DNA of 64,000 nt from Zingiber officinale (GCF_018446385.1 NC_055988.1:162948209-163012208); one strand, 5' to 3'; numbered from the stretch's first letter, positions 34,335 to 46,937 are shown. Notes: generated by a model not told the origin, from the sequence alone. Numbers and translations are program-made.

Positions 34335-36480
34335 TATTAGCACGGATATCTCCACTAGCACGGATATCTCCATGACTCACATTTCTCAAATTTGACTGTT
34401 AATAAATAGTACAAAGTTATTAATTCAACCATGTCTATTTTTGTAACAATTTTATGGTTTAGAAATACATAATTTTAAGATTATTACCTAGAAACATGAC
34501 CAAAATGTCACTTTTTTTTGACATCAATATTGATATCACTGTTGCAACCAAATTCATTCCTAATACCGCTACAAATGTCACCACTAGCAATCTAATTTTA
34601 CAACCAAATCATGTCAAGCAATGCCATCATGATAATTCAAAAGAATTTAAGTGTGCATACCAAACTTATTTTATATATGTTGTTTAGTTACTAACCTGTT
34701 CTTGATGCTTTTATTGCCTCATACTTTGTAAAAATATGGACCTTATTTCTTACATTTCTAGCTGATTTTGTTACCTCATTTCTTGCATTTTGTACTATAG
34801 TTTGAAGTTGTTGTTGAACATTCTACAATATAATTTGAAGTTGTTGAATAGTTTCATTTTGTTGCACAGAAGCTCCAACTTTCGATGGTGTAACTCCAAA
34901 TTCCATTCAGCGTACTCTATCTCGAGCTTCATTGCCAAACACAATGTTAATTGTATCATCAGCAATATAGTTGGGCTTTGAGATTCTATTGGGCATTTTT
35001 GAATTTTTTCTGTAAAAAAAAAACTAATTTATGAGAAAGCGGCATCAAGATTGAATCTTCATACAAAATGAAAACAAGAACTAATTTATGAGAAAGCAGC
35101 ATCAAGATTTTCAAACGAATTTGTGATTGGATAAGATTCAACCAACTCAGTTTGTATCTGCGTCCTTTGATCTTTCAACAATCAGTTGTCCAATGGTCCT
35201 ACAAGCATCATCATCAACCAGAGATGACAAAGTATTCCTGAGATCCTTAGAATTACTGCTTGCTATAGAGAGAAATTTTGCTCGTTCCTCTATGAATCAC
35301 TTTCGCATGAATGTATCTCCTGGAGAAAAAAACATTTAGCAAGAAAGGCCGCATTTACATGTCTGTTCTTTGCTTCCATGATTTTCTATTGCGTCTCTTT
35401 GCAGCTTCACTTTTTGATTTACGAGTCCATGCAGCCTGAACAGCACCAACCTACAAAAGGAAACTAAATACAGTTCTTGAGATAAACATACAAATATGTA
35501 ACAAGTTGCAACTAGAAAATCCAACTGGTCAAACATTTGGTGAAGTATATTGTGTCCAATTTCTAATGAAAGAATAAAGTACCGATTAAGGTCTTCTTTG
35601 TGCTGATTACTAATGATACATCTTCAGTCATATATGAGACGATTTAGATAGCTTACATAACTAAATAAAATATGCCAACATATACAAAGAAGAGTTTGTT
35701 TGGAAAAAAGGTATCAGTATGAATGATTATGAAAGATAACTTAGTAATGTTATGCAAGTGAATCATATCACAATGATAGATATGTTTATCCATCTTTATA
35801 AGGACAAGAACACAACAGCTAGCATGAATGTTCCAAACAGAATCATGAATGCTTTTGATTTACGTTTGTCATTATCTAGCTACCATTTAAAGGGACTTGA
35901 TATCATGAGAGATTTGTCTGTCCAAACTCAATATTTCATATTGTAGTTTAATCCACAAAAGAAAATTGGGTGGTCATTTTAATAGCATAAAGAAAAAGGG
36001 AGAGAATAGATTTCCAAGTTCATCTCACATTATAACAAACAGGAAACAACCAATTCCACATTTTCTATGCACACAACTCAATCGAAGACACACAACATAT
36101 TCTTTAAATAATACAAACGCAGAATCAAACAAATAGATGAAATAAAAATGACAATTTTTATCTTAAAGCAAAACATGAAATAAAAGCATCCTTAATCATA
36201 CTGGTTTGCTATAATTTCATTCATTTCCCAGAATTTCATGCGCAAAGATTGAACATGAAGAAAAATGATTTCCGGACAACAACATTCATGCCCTAATTCA
36301 GCAATCTGCATCATGAGTATGTTCAAGTACGAAGGCATAAATTTTCCAAAATCCCTAATTCAGCAAGTGTATGGCAGATCCTTGAAATAAGCATAAACAA
36401 TCATAAGCTTTAAAATCTTATGCTGAATTGGTGATATGGTTCCAGTTGGAACAAAATCGTTTCATGCTATTTTGCAGAGA
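34335..36480. other. CACTA internal region, no further domain recognised
   Basis: AT-rich, several short open stretches, intron-like structure possible; no recognisable motif. Confidence 0.4.
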
Positions 36481-36559
36481 GAGGCGGACTAAAGAAAGAA
36501 GGAAGAGCATCTGATGACTGAAGGAAGGTCGCTTACCGTTTCATAATACAGCCTCTGAT

Positions 36560-36800
36560 GACTAGCCGAGAGAGGCGACGTCGGTGAGGAGGAGGCAGCG
36601 AAGATGACGGAAAGTCGAGGCGGCGTCGATGAGGAGGCAGCGAAGATGACAGAAATTCGAGGCGACGAGGAGGAGACGGAGAAGATGGCGGAAAGTCGAG
36701 GTGGCGAGTAGGAGGCGGCGAAGAGGAGACGGAGAGTCAAGCGACGAGGAGGATGGAGAGTCAAGGCGCTAGGAGGACGGAGAGTTGAGGCGCGAGGATT
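36560..36800 (-). repeat. GA-rich minisatellite (gaggaggcagcgaagatgac type)
   Basis: Five or more diverged units of about 45 bp, open on the minus strand as a Ser/Pro-rich string, ending at a poly-A run (36814-36841). Confidence 0.65.
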
Positions 36801-37098
36801 TTGGGAAAGAAATAACAAAAAAAAAAAAAAAAAAAAAAAAAGGGGGAAAAAAAAACACTTTTTATACGTCCATTTGCAGCGTACGCCATTGATAATAAAT
36901 GAATGTATTAATATGCTAATTTTTTTATATGCCGTCATTGTTATTTATTATTTCCATATTAATTATCCTATTTAAATATTTTATCTTAAATTTTAAATAA
37001 AGTAGTTAAAAAATCTGTACATCAACTATCCTATCTATTATCTAAATTTAGATTTGATTAATAGTTATTCTCTAAATTTAGGGAATGAAATCTCTATT

Positions 37099-38327
37099 TG
37101 TGCAGGAAGCATCTGACGATCGAACCTATATTTTGATTATGTCAAAGGGTCCAAACTTAAGTTGTTTTGTTATTTAATGTGTTTAAATGAGTTCACAGAA
37201 AAGTCCTAAGTGTACTTAGGCAAAAGTCCTAGCTGCGGTTAGACAAGTGGAAAATCCTAGGGGATGACAACCCTAGGTCTTCGGAGGTGACAACCTTAGG
37301 TCTTAGGGGGTGATAACCCTAGGCGGAAAGTCTTGGTGGGTCGAGGACTTGGGCAAAAGTCCTAGAGTCGAGGACTCTAGGTGGAAAGTATTGGTGTCGC
37401 GAACCAGGTGAAAGACTGGGCGGATTGTGGAGCGGATGTCCAGCGGAAAGTCCTGGAACCTCGAGTGCTAAGTAAAAGTCTAGTTGGTCTGGAGGATCAA
37501 TTGGCAACAAGTAAACTCTCCTGAGTGGAGTAGGTGAGGGAACAGTAGGCGTCGGTTCTACCTAGGGTTTCCGGTCGGAAATCCAAAGTCAGAACTGGAC
37601 AGTCCGATGACTGTCAAATTCTATGTCTTATTATGTCCTAACTTGGTTCTACAGGGTATGTTGTACTAACGCATTTTGCAAGAAGTGAATTGGAGTGTTT
37701 GCCTCAAGTAACCTGGAGAAACAACCTCGCAGCAAGGCGCGAGGGCGCCCTCATGGAGCTTGAGGGCGCCCTCATGGAGCTTGAGGGCGTCCTGGACCTT
37801 GCGCGAGGGTGCCCTCATGAAGGTTGAGGGCACCCTCAGGCGGATAGCCTGTGACTGGGTCGAAGCTCATCCACGCTACGGATTCGGCGCGGATGAGGGC
37901 ACCCTCCATGCTGTTGAGGGCGCCCTCCACAGGCTATAAAAGGCAGTCTCGAGTAGAAGCTTTGTACAACAACGAAATCGCAACATGTCTTCTCCGTGCT
38001 GCTCAAAAGACGATCCAGAAAAGCTATAGCAAGACTCTGACGAGCAGGAGCTTCAAAATCATTATTTTTGTTGTCGATATAAATTTTTCTATTGCTCTAA
38101 TATTGTACTTAAAATGTAAAGAATTTTCGTGCTTATAGTGATTGCCCAAAGTAAACGTTCAACGAGCATGAGCCTTGGAGTAGGAGTCGTCCCAAGCTCT
38201 GAACCAAGTAAATCTTGGTGTTCGTGTGTTTGTTTTAAAATTTCCGTTGCATTTTACTTTGAGTTTTCCCAAACGAAAGTGAAAGTCACGAGCGCTATTC
38301 ACCCCCTCTAGCGCTTTCGATCCAACA
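37099..38327 (+). repeat. 5' LTR of element 3
   Basis: TGTGCAGG to GATCCAACA. Hairpins at 37203-37400 (CCTAAGTGTACTTAGG; CCTAGGG..CCCTAGG; CCTAGAGTC..GACTCTAGG), then gagggcgccctca palindromes (about 37740-37925). Confidence 0.7.
37935..37942 (+). promoter_or_regulatory. TATA box of element 3 LTR
   Basis: TATAAAAG directly after the GGCGCC palindrome array. Confidence 0.65.
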
Positions 38328-38329
38328 AT

Positions 38330-38341
38330 TAGTATCAGAGC
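38330..38341 (+). other. Primer binding site, element 3
   Basis: TAGTATCAGAGC, one change from the iMet tRNA complement, two bases after the LTR. Confidence 0.75.
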
Positions 38342-38699
38342 GGGGTCGCTCTAAATCGGTACAACTACCGTTCGAGTAATTTTTTGCTTTTTCGTCCATT
38401 TTTTCTAAAAATAAAACCTTACGCCTTTCATTTTTTTCCATCCAAAATTGTTTTTGAAAATTTATTTTCATCTTTTCACTATTGATCGGTATTAGCGAAA
38501 TATCACATTTTCAAAAATTTGTGATAATATTTTTTTAAATATTTTTTAATATTTTATTATTTGTTTTTTAAAAAATAATTATTATTTCTATTTTTCTTCC
38601 GCACTACTAATCCAAGACCATGTCTTGGGATATTTGGTTCCTTTTTTTTTGTGTGCGAGAGTTTTCTCCTAAATGACCCATTAAAAAGACTATAACACA

Positions 38700-39452
38700 G
38701 ATCGCCCACCGCTCTTCTCCGGAGAAGATTTCGAATACTGGAAAGATCAGATGGAGCACCAACTGAAAACCCAAATGGAGATATGGACCATAGTTCAAGT
38801 CGGATTTATACCCCCCCCCTTTGCCCCGAAGGAGGTGTGCCCATCGCCTATGACAAGTGGGATGCACAAACAAGAAGAAAATTCGAGGAAAATGCAAAAG
38901 CAAAAAGCAACATGGACTCTCCTATGCGGACTAACAAATTCAGAGCTTGATCGAGTTGGGAAGTTCAACAATGCTAAGAAGCTTTGGGAGAAATTGCTCA
39001 AACTTCATGAGATTCTTTCAGAGTCAGAAGATCAAGTCGAACCAGAGTTCGAATCTAAGTACGAATCTCCAGAGTCAACCTCTGAACCAGACTCAGAAGA
39101 ATCGGATCAGATCGATTTCATAGCACTAATGGCCAAAGAAGAGATAGCTGAATCTGAATCTGAATTCGAAATGGCAACAATCGAGGGGGAGAATCCTATG
39201 ATGGATCTAAAAGGTAATATTGTAAATTCAAATAATAAATTTCATATAACCTGTTCTAAGCGTAGGGAGAGAGGATACTATAGAAACAAGTGTCCTACTC
39301 ATAAGATTCGGCCGACACAACCTGAGAAGAAGGAGAAATTGATCCGGAAAGGGAAGAAGCACATTAAATGCTCCAAGTACAGACGAACGGGTCCTGCAAA
39401 CAACAATGCCCAAAAAGAAGACCCAAGAATCCAGGAGGAGAAATCAAGGTAA
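38700..39452 (+). pseudogene. Gag of element 3
   Basis: The frame reads DRPPLFSGEDFEYWKDQM (UBN2/Copia-type capsid start), WTLLCGLTNSELDRV, FNNAKKLWEKLLKLHE, then a long acidic Ser/Glu stretch and two damaged zinc knuckles (CSKRRERGYYRNKC and CSKYRRTG). The start codon is lost: a stop lies before DRPP and the first ATG is at 38751. After the stop, 39690-39780 still shows LDLGYKSKVTLKPYKPSYNQ, similar to the tail of element 1 gag. Confidence 0.78.
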
Positions 39453-40068
39453 GTAAATTTACATTACATGAAAATTCAATTTTTGCGACACATGTATGTA
39501 CCCTAGCAATTCCGCTTACTCTAGTATAGATTTCTCTAGAAAATTAGATATGCATGCTAATAATACCATGAATAAATTTGATTCAAATCTAAATAAGAAT
39601 AACTCAAAATTATTTAATAAGAAATTAAGAGAAACAAAGTAATGTTTTGAAAGATAAAATATATAAGTTAGAAAAGATTATTAATAATTTAACAAATCCA
39701 CAAAATCTAGACTTGGGTTACAAGTCTAAGGTAACACTTAAACCCTACAAACCAAGCTATAATCAAATACCTTTTAATTATTAAATCTAAACTTAAACTA
39801 AAGTAAATCTAAGTTAAATCTAACCTTAAATTCAATTAACTTAGATCTAAACTAAATCAAATTAAAACTCAAAAGTTAACTTAAACTTGTTAACTTAACT
39901 AATAAATTACTTGATTTGGTTGTTCCATGCAAATTATCATAACCATGCATATGCTAAATTAATAAATGTCAATCATGATTATTAATCATAAGACGTTGAC
40001 TGAGGAAGATTTCTCCATAAGCGATCACGATTTCTCAGTCGCGTAGGGATTTACATGCTTTCAAAAAT
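39453..40068. other. AT-rich tail of element 3 and start of the next element
   Basis: Contains the gag-tail relic near 39690-39780 and taaactaaat-type low complexity; the join to the minus-strand element is near 39960-40000. Confidence 0.45.
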
Positions 40069-40080
40069 GCTCTGATACTA
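40069..40080 (-). other. Primer binding site of a minus-strand LTR element
   Basis: The minus strand reads TAGTATCAGAGC directly beside the LTR at 40082; it faces the primer site of element 3. Confidence 0.65.
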
Positions 40081-40081
40081 T

Positions 40082-40465
40082 TGTTGGTTTCTTTAAGAGA
40101 ATGAAACAAAAACGAAATCAAACTATAATCATTCACAGTGATCTCCCGAAGAAATCGTAGAAGAAGACGTTGGTCGACGAAGACGCTGCTGCTGTCGGAA
40201 GCACGATCACGAGTAACCGGAAATCGCTTCAAGGTTCACGAACCAAATCCCAGGATGTTCTGCTTTGGCTCTCTGCTCGTTCTCTTATCCCCTCACCTTA
40301 TGCACTTCTCACTTGCCCACGATTGATCTTGGACGCCATCATATATAGCAAGCAAAACATCGGTTACCAACCGATGCTTTGATGGTTGACTTTCAATGGA
40401 GGATGATGAAGGTGAATGGGCACCCCTTCATCTTCCTGACGTTGCAACTGATGCAATGTCTAACA
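40082..40465 (-). repeat. Short LTR (5' LTR of a truncated element)
   Basis: TGTTGGTTTC to TGTCTAACA on the + strand. Contains a minus-strand TATA (gctatatatgatgg, near 40345). Its internal region is cut off at about 39960. Confidence 0.6.
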
Positions 40466-42719
40466 GTTTGGGAGGTTTCTCTATCAAGAATTGAGTCAAG
40501 TTCAGCATGATTAGGTAAAACAACATCTTCTGCTACCACTGTTTGAAGTTTAACCTAGTGAAATTCTCTGGCTTTTCCCATGATTGATTGGAACATTTTC
40601 AATGAGGGCAGAGTGGACCTTCACATGTTGAGCCTCTTGTATTTCAATAGTTTTTGTAGTCATCTCAACATAACTGAATCTATGTAAGACTATTGGAAAA
40701 TTACCAGTGACCTGCTGCATTGTCTAGTCATTGCCTGGCTCGACTACTGAGTCGAAAGAATTTCTTAGTGCCAACTTGGCTTAGTCCGAATGGGTCTCTT
40801 GGTTAGGAAAAATGCGACGGTAAGTCAGGAAATGTGTTTGACGTAGTTTTCTTAAAACATATTCATCTCTTCTGGTTGTGCTTTGAGGTCACGATTGGAT
40901 GTCTATTTCTCAAGATATAATGGGAAAATCACATAAATAACTAAGCACTAGTTGTTCATAGTGAATTAAGCAATAACCGAATGTTATCACAAATAGATCT
41001 ATCGAGCAGAGCACATGATAGAGAGAAGATCAGGAGAACGAAGGTGGAAGAATCACTATTATATCTGCTCTTGCACACTCCTCTACTTATGGTCATGACC
41101 TCCTTATATAGGAGCTCCACCATTCATAGTAGTAAATGGATCGATTAAAAACCAATTAATGTCTCAAAAAGTCAACCGTCGACCATCAATGGTCAGTCAA
41201 TTTTAAATACACCATCAACATCTGATAATTTCATATTGGTCTTATTAATGCCTCTGTTACACATGTTTATTTTCTTGAAAAAATTTTATTCCGACCGAGC
41301 TAACATTCGATGTCTATAGATTATGTTCGCACATGAGTTAACTTGATTCAATGTAATCCAGATCTTAAATTTGTACCTCTTACGAACCCACTCATAAGAG
41401 AAAGTCTTTACCCTTGTACATGTTCACAACCTCAATAGTTATGATATATTAAAAATTAATCATAATGTCATAAAACTCCGACTAAAATCTCATTCATAAT
41501 TGAGCATCCTTCTTTTATACCTCTCTTGTTTTCATTCAAATGTCCCAGAAATGAGTTTTTTTATAGATTAACCTGGTCAAAATCATATATTAAAAATATT
41601 ATGATATATGATAATAATAAATATGGTATGTCATCTCAATCATTATAAAAATAATAATAAATATAGTTGCAATTGAAATTAAACATGATAAGTAAATTTT
41701 ATCATCACCAGACTTAATAGTACTGTGTGCAAATTAAGTTTATCCTCTTAAAATTTCTATATATAAAGCTGTTTTTTTTATAATTTATTTTTGATGTTCA
41801 CGCACACACCGCGTTGATTGAATGTGAGATGTTGGTTTGTTTTGAATGAGAGTGACAAAAATCTATCTGCATCTAATTCGTTTTCTGTTACACCAAGCGA
41901 ATGTTTGTAAAAGCTAGCTAGCATTATTGCACTGATAACGGACAATTTGCTAGTAGGTGGCCAAAGGGCCAAAGCTACAGATCGTGTGAGGCTAGGAATG
42001 AACAACACTGTACAATTTATGTATTAATGTTGAAGCTAATTAAACTGTTCTACAGCGTTTAGTTAGTTAAGTAGAATTTAAAGACCTGCATTATATTCCT
42101 GTCAAATGAAACCTATTGCGCTCCTAGAGTTCCTCCGACTTTGATTTTTTCATATTTTTATAAGTCATTTATAATCATTAACAACTTTTAGTCAAAGTTG
42201 TCTAAAACCCTAACTCCTCGAAATTGTGTCAAATTGTGTCAAATTGTGTTGTTGCACACCTAGTATTTCCCAATACATTATATTTCTTTATACATAATAT
42301 ATTACATTTTGTTTTCTAATATTACAATATAATACGTTTCTTCATAGTATCAAAGTATGTTATTTCATCAATTGCTTTCGATCAGCCATATTCTTTTGGA
42401 GATTCTTGATAAATTGACCACACTGTATCCCAACACAAAAGCCCTGAGAAGATTTGCTGCTTCTCCTTGATCACCTCGTTTTTCCCCCTTCCTTTTCCTC
42501 CTCAAGTATGATACTTTCAGAAACCCAATCAAATCATCTTAAATGGTTCAAACTTTATCCTCTAGCTATTAGTTATACATAGCTTTTTGAATGCTTGAAA
42601 ACTATATATGATGATATGTTATGGGAGATATCATGGAACCTGTTGGTTCTGGAATAATAGAAAATTTTTTAATTTAAAAAATTTAAATTTATTTGGTCTG
42701 AGCTTAAACTATTGAACTT
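40466..42719. other. Spacer with one unexplained open stretch
   Basis: Minus strand 40551-40718 is open and reads VTGNFPIVLHRFSYVEM and similar; I do not recognise it. 41080-41700 is AT-rich with a TATA-like tataagg. No supported gene. Confidence 0.35.
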
Positions 42720-43140
42720 AGGAATGTCGAATAATTGGAAAGGTCGAGCCAAGAAGACTTAGTCAGGAGGCTGAGCTACCGAGCTACTAGGATACACTAC
42801 CAAGCTACCGATCGAGCTACTAGGATGAACTACCAAGCTAGGTCAAGCTACTGAGCTAGTAGGACGAACTACCAAGCTAACAAGTCAAGGAGGCCGAGCA
42901 GTAGAGTTGGAAGCAAGTTGATCGGTTGAATGCTGAGATATCGAGTTGGGAGGCCGAGTTGCCAAGTGACTTGACTTGAGAGACTGAGTCAAGAAGGTTG
43001 AGTTAGGAAAGCTGAGTCAGGGAGCCCAAGACGGGAAGACCAAGTCTGGGCAGCCTACTCGGGAGGTTGAGTGACTAGGGAGACTCAGTTGGGAAGGCCA
43101 AGTCAAGAAGTTGAGCTTGGAAGGCTGGGTAGGGAAGTTT
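42720..43140. repeat. Degenerate short tandem repeats
   Basis: gagctac(t/c)(a/g)ggat and gaggccgagt(t/c)gg units repeated over about 400 bp; resembles LTR U3 repeat arrays. Confidence 0.6.
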
Positions 43141-43282
43141 GTTGAGCACAGTTGAGGCTTGTGTCTAACACTTGGGTCAAATTTATTCAACAATAATTTG
43201 ATAGATCTGACTAGCAAGGAAGAAACAATTGAACAAAAACAAGACAGGAACAAACGACAATCTATAATAGCACTACTAAAGC

Positions 43283-43520
43283 ATACCGATTTTGATGTTT
43301 TATTTTCATGGGATGCCCAGTTAGTTAAAGAATGATAGATTTGCTATAATAGAACGACAGAGATCAATTTTCAACGGAGGCATGCTTTCAAGAAAATTTT
43401 TTTCCACCCCCTAGCAACTTAGTGATCGGCTATAAGTTGATCTGCAATTTACCTTCTATTACATAACATGGGAATGGATTGTGAGATATATATAGGGTGA
43501 ACATAATCATCTTTTGCTAT
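43283..43520. repeat. Dispersed repeat, copy 1
   Basis: ttcatgggatgcccagttag, gatagatttgctat, ccaccccctagcaactt and ggctataagttgat match the blocks at 48380-48850. Confidence 0.65.
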
Positions 43521-43699
43521 AGTAAAGCATCAACATAAGAGGTTAGATCTCATCTAACAACTAGGGATAGACTATTGTTGATCAAATTGTACCAGTATAG
43601 AATACAAATTTATGCTCTTCTATTATTCTAGATTTTTTGATTCAACTTATTTAGATGAGATGGTATCTAATCCTTCTCATTTTCATCGATTGTCAATGA

Positions 43700-44776
43700 A
43701 TATAGATATTTTGTTACTTTTACTAATGACTTCTCACAACTCACTTGAATTTTATTTAATGTGCCATTAAATACACTAATATTTGTGGTGATCAATTTCC
43801 AATAAACGTTAAAACACAATTTTAAAAACTATCATGGTACTTAGGTCTAACAATGTTGTTGAATACAAACAAACATAACTTCATGTACTTCAAAAGAAAC
43901 TTTGCCATATTATTCTTGTCTCTATACATCTCAACCAAATGATAGAGCAAAAAATAAAACAAATATATTGACACTATCAAAACTCTACTAGTCACTTCAT
44001 TTGTTCCTTATAAATTCTAAGGAGAAGCTAAGTCGATTGTTGCCTACACTATCAATAGAACATCATCATTTGTGATCGAAGAACAATCACATATGAATTC
44101 CCTCTGCCGCTTCACCTAATTGCTCTATTTTTAAACCATTTTGGTGTTTAGATTTTATTCTTCTTCCTTCGCAAGAGCACAATAAATTTGAACCTCGCTC
44201 CCACTTATGTTGTTTCCAAGGATATAGTATTGAACACAAAGGGTATCAATGTTGTGATCCTATTAACAAATGACTTCACATTTTAAGACATGTTATGTTT
44301 CTAAAAAACACCATGTTTATCAGCATTTCTTTATTCATATATTGAAGAACTCCATCGCACCTACAAATATTGTCAGACTCTTTTCTAATCCTATCTTTGA
44401 AGAAAAGGTTCAACAGTCAGATAATATGACAAACTATCCTACCCAATGATAAGTCGAGGAAAATGAATCTTCTTAACAAACTCAAACAACTTCATTAAAC
44501 ATAGATAATCTCGATATTATAATTTGCCATTGTTATCATGCTCTTACTACATTGCCATCTCTAGTAGTAATCTATGAGAGAAAGGATTGTAGATACTGTA
44601 AAAAAAATGGACTTGGGATATTGTTGACCTGCCTCTTGAAAATACAATAGTAGGATGCAAAATGGATCTACAAGATAAATTGAGGGTACAGAGTACACCT
44701 TTTAATAAAAAGGGCTCACATAACAGTATGGAATTTATTGTGAAGAAATATTTACTCCAATTACAAAATTAACTAC
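43700..44776 (+). pseudogene. Copia integrase-RT remnant
   Basis: Recognisable pieces in order: CLYTSQPNDRAKNKTN (end of the integrase core, about 43920), GYSIEHKGYQCCDPINK and HVMFLKNTMFISISLF (the post-integrase block, about 44220-44340), then TWDIVDLPLENTIVGCKMDLQDK (start of RT, about 44610). Many stops and frame changes. Broken at 44777 by the LTR that follows. A relative of the autonomous elements that could once have served gag-only elements. Confidence 0.75.
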
Positions 44777-46085
44777 TGTTGATGAAATTGACCTCTAGTC
44801 AAGGTTGATAAATTTGAATGTACTCGTGTTGAGTTTTATTAAGTTAAATGATATGTTTGTTGGCTGAGTTAGATGTTAAATAGATCAAGGTTAAGTGCAT
44901 ATTTGATATCAATATATTTGTTAACTAAAGTAAAAAAAGTTAAGTAAGTCAAAATTGATAGATATTTAATAATGAAAAAGTCTAAATATATCATGGTTGA
45001 TTAGAAATTTGATAGTTTGAAGTCTAATAAGGAGTTAAATAAGGGTAAAATCTAAATGAGTCAAGATTGATCAGACACTTGGTAATCAAGAAAGTCCAAA
45101 CATATCATAAAAGACGAGATATTAGACACGAGACAGGAAGTCTTGGCAGACTAAGATTGATTAGATGGTAGGTAATAATGAAGCTATTGTAGGTCAAAGT
45201 TGATCAATGTTAGGCAATGAGAAAATTTTAGCCCGTCAAAGTTGATTGAATGCTAGAAAATAAATTGATCATATGTTAGACAAGAGATGATAAGTCCTAC
45301 TAAGTCAAGGTTGGTCGAATGTTATATGATCAAAGTTCTAGTAGGTTGAACTCAATCAAATACTAGGCAAAGATAAGGCTCTAGTAAGTTGGGGTTAACC
45401 GATGCTAATCATGCGTGGAAGTTTCAGAACTATGAGGGTCCTTTAGTATAAACAAATTTTACAAACAATGTTCTATGATAGTTGTTAATTGATTGATTAA
45501 TAGCATCAGCCGATTACCACAGTATTATATTATATTATACTATTCTATAAATACTATTTTATACAGTAACCATCAATTAATTAGTATTGGTTGACTCATA
45601 GGTTCAATCAATCAACTATTGATACTGTAGCAGTGATCAGAGAGTTTAGAACTCTAGTATTACACTCACTTAATGAACTATAACAATCATTGATGATGAA
45701 ATCAGAGTTGGTAAGAGTCATTTTACATACAATAATCAAATTTATTGGAGCAAATGACTGGTGGTGATGAATAATTAACTGGGTGAAAATTAATCCCGAT
45801 TTAAAAAATATAAAGAAAGAGTCTTGAGAAGATTTTTGCTATCAATTTTTGAGAGCTTAAGATGAGAATGTTACTGCACCTCAAGAGGCAAACCTAAGCG
45901 ATCAAGAGTGAACAAAGCCATAACTTTATTCGTAAAACTTTTTTGTTTCGAGTTCTTTTGAATGTATTTGTATATTTGACTTGTATTATTTATTTCAACT
46001 GGAACGGTAAAAGATTTCCCCGTCTCCGGAAGCTATCCAATAAGAAAAAGACATAGTGGAGTATCGCTAGTATTAAACCGTGGAG
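44777..46085 (+). mobile_element. Old solo LTR with decayed bulged hairpins
   Basis: Starts TGTTGATGAAATTGACC, like element 1 (TGTTGGTGCAACC..GGTCAAGG). 44880-45420 has units such as gagtcaagattgatcagaca-cttgg, matching the element 1 hairpin with mutations. The right end is approximate. No internal region. Confidence 0.6.
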
Positions 46086-46795
46086 TTAGTTTCAAACTAT
46101 GTAAAATGTCGGGCATATGTTTATATTATATTTGTATATTTCTGCTGCATGTCTAATTTTTTATAGACGAGTACAACGAACGATAAATAAGAATCAAATT
46201 GTGAATTGCTATTTACCCCTCTCCCTAACTCAAGGCCAAGGGCCCAACAACTACTGTCCCAACTTTTATTTTCATTGCTGCAATTCATAAATGGTGGCGT
46301 ATTGAAAGACGTTTTGATCATGTGAGGCAAAGCAGTTGAGTAGCTGATGCAAAGCAAGCAGTCACTCTTGCATTATGGAAGGTACTGCAGAAACAGATCA
46401 TCATTCTCTTGCATGCACAAGAAAACTCTGAGAGCCAACTCATTCCATACAGAGTAGTGCTGTAAACCACAGCCCCCTTCCCCCCAAACAGGGCAACTAC
46501 TGATATCAATGCTTCCTTCTCTGCCCTCCTCATTCTGCTTTTGATCTGTTTGATACATTTCCAGACTGAATTAATGCACTCGCTGTGCATCTGAATCCTT
46601 AAAAACAAGTAATTTCTTAAATTTCCCATGTGATTTCTATCAATGCCTCACCTAAATCCATGTCATGTACTGCTCCCAAATGTAATGTATCCTGCTCAGT
46701 TGGATTACTCAGGATGAGTCTGAAGCATCCAATGAGCAGTCAAGCCATGGAATCTAATGGAACGGATGAATGCAGGGCAGCTGACGCAAAGAACT
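46086..46795. other. Distal upstream region of PDF1
   Basis: No repeat or gene is clearly supported; a 103-codon minus-strand ORF here has no recognisable feature. Confidence 0.45.
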
Positions 46796-46804
46796 CATTT
46801 AATG
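46796..46804 (-). promoter_or_regulatory. HD-ZIP IV binding-site core
   Basis: The minus strand reads CATTAAATG, the core of the GCATTAAATGC site of ATML1/PDF2/GL2-type factors, and includes TAAATG of the L1 box. It lies 134 bp upstream of the PDF1 start. Known PDF1 genes use L1 boxes for epidermal expression. Confidence 0.6.
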
Positions 46805-46879
46805 TTATCGAGCTACTCACTACCGAACTGAATCCATGCTCATCAATGATCTTCGCTGGATCTGAACACTTGTTGTGGG

Positions 46880-46886
46880 TATTTAT
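46880..46886 (+). promoter_or_regulatory. Possible TATA box of PDF1
   Basis: TATTTAT, 52 bp upstream of the ATG; suitable position, weak sequence. Confidence 0.4.
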
Positions 46887-46937
46887 GCCCTTGCAACCAC
46901 ACCAGTCCTCTCCATCGCTGCAACAAATTGGTCAAGC

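Larger units (their letters stand above)
28925..36900 (-). mobile_element. Second CACTA element, decayed, split by element 2
   Basis: Removing element 2 and one ACTAC copy joins 28925-28930 to 33562 as CACTACAACAAAAATAGC, a CACTA-type end. Subterminal gc(a/g)tgc-rich motifs follow (33580-33860), and an inverted copy lies near 36870. A transposase-associated coding remnant lies at 34105-34334. The right end is not resolved; 36900 is approximate. Confidence 0.6.
37099..39960 (+). mobile_element. Element 3: 5' part of a gag-only LTR retrotransposon
   Basis: 5' LTR 37099-38327, iMet primer site, gag, then AT-rich sequence that fades near 39960. No 3' LTR was found. No pol domain between gag and the next element. 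Confidence 0.72.

Noticed and set aside
46318..46629. 103-codon minus-strand ORF upstream of PDF1
   Set aside because: No recognisable motif and no splice or promoter support.
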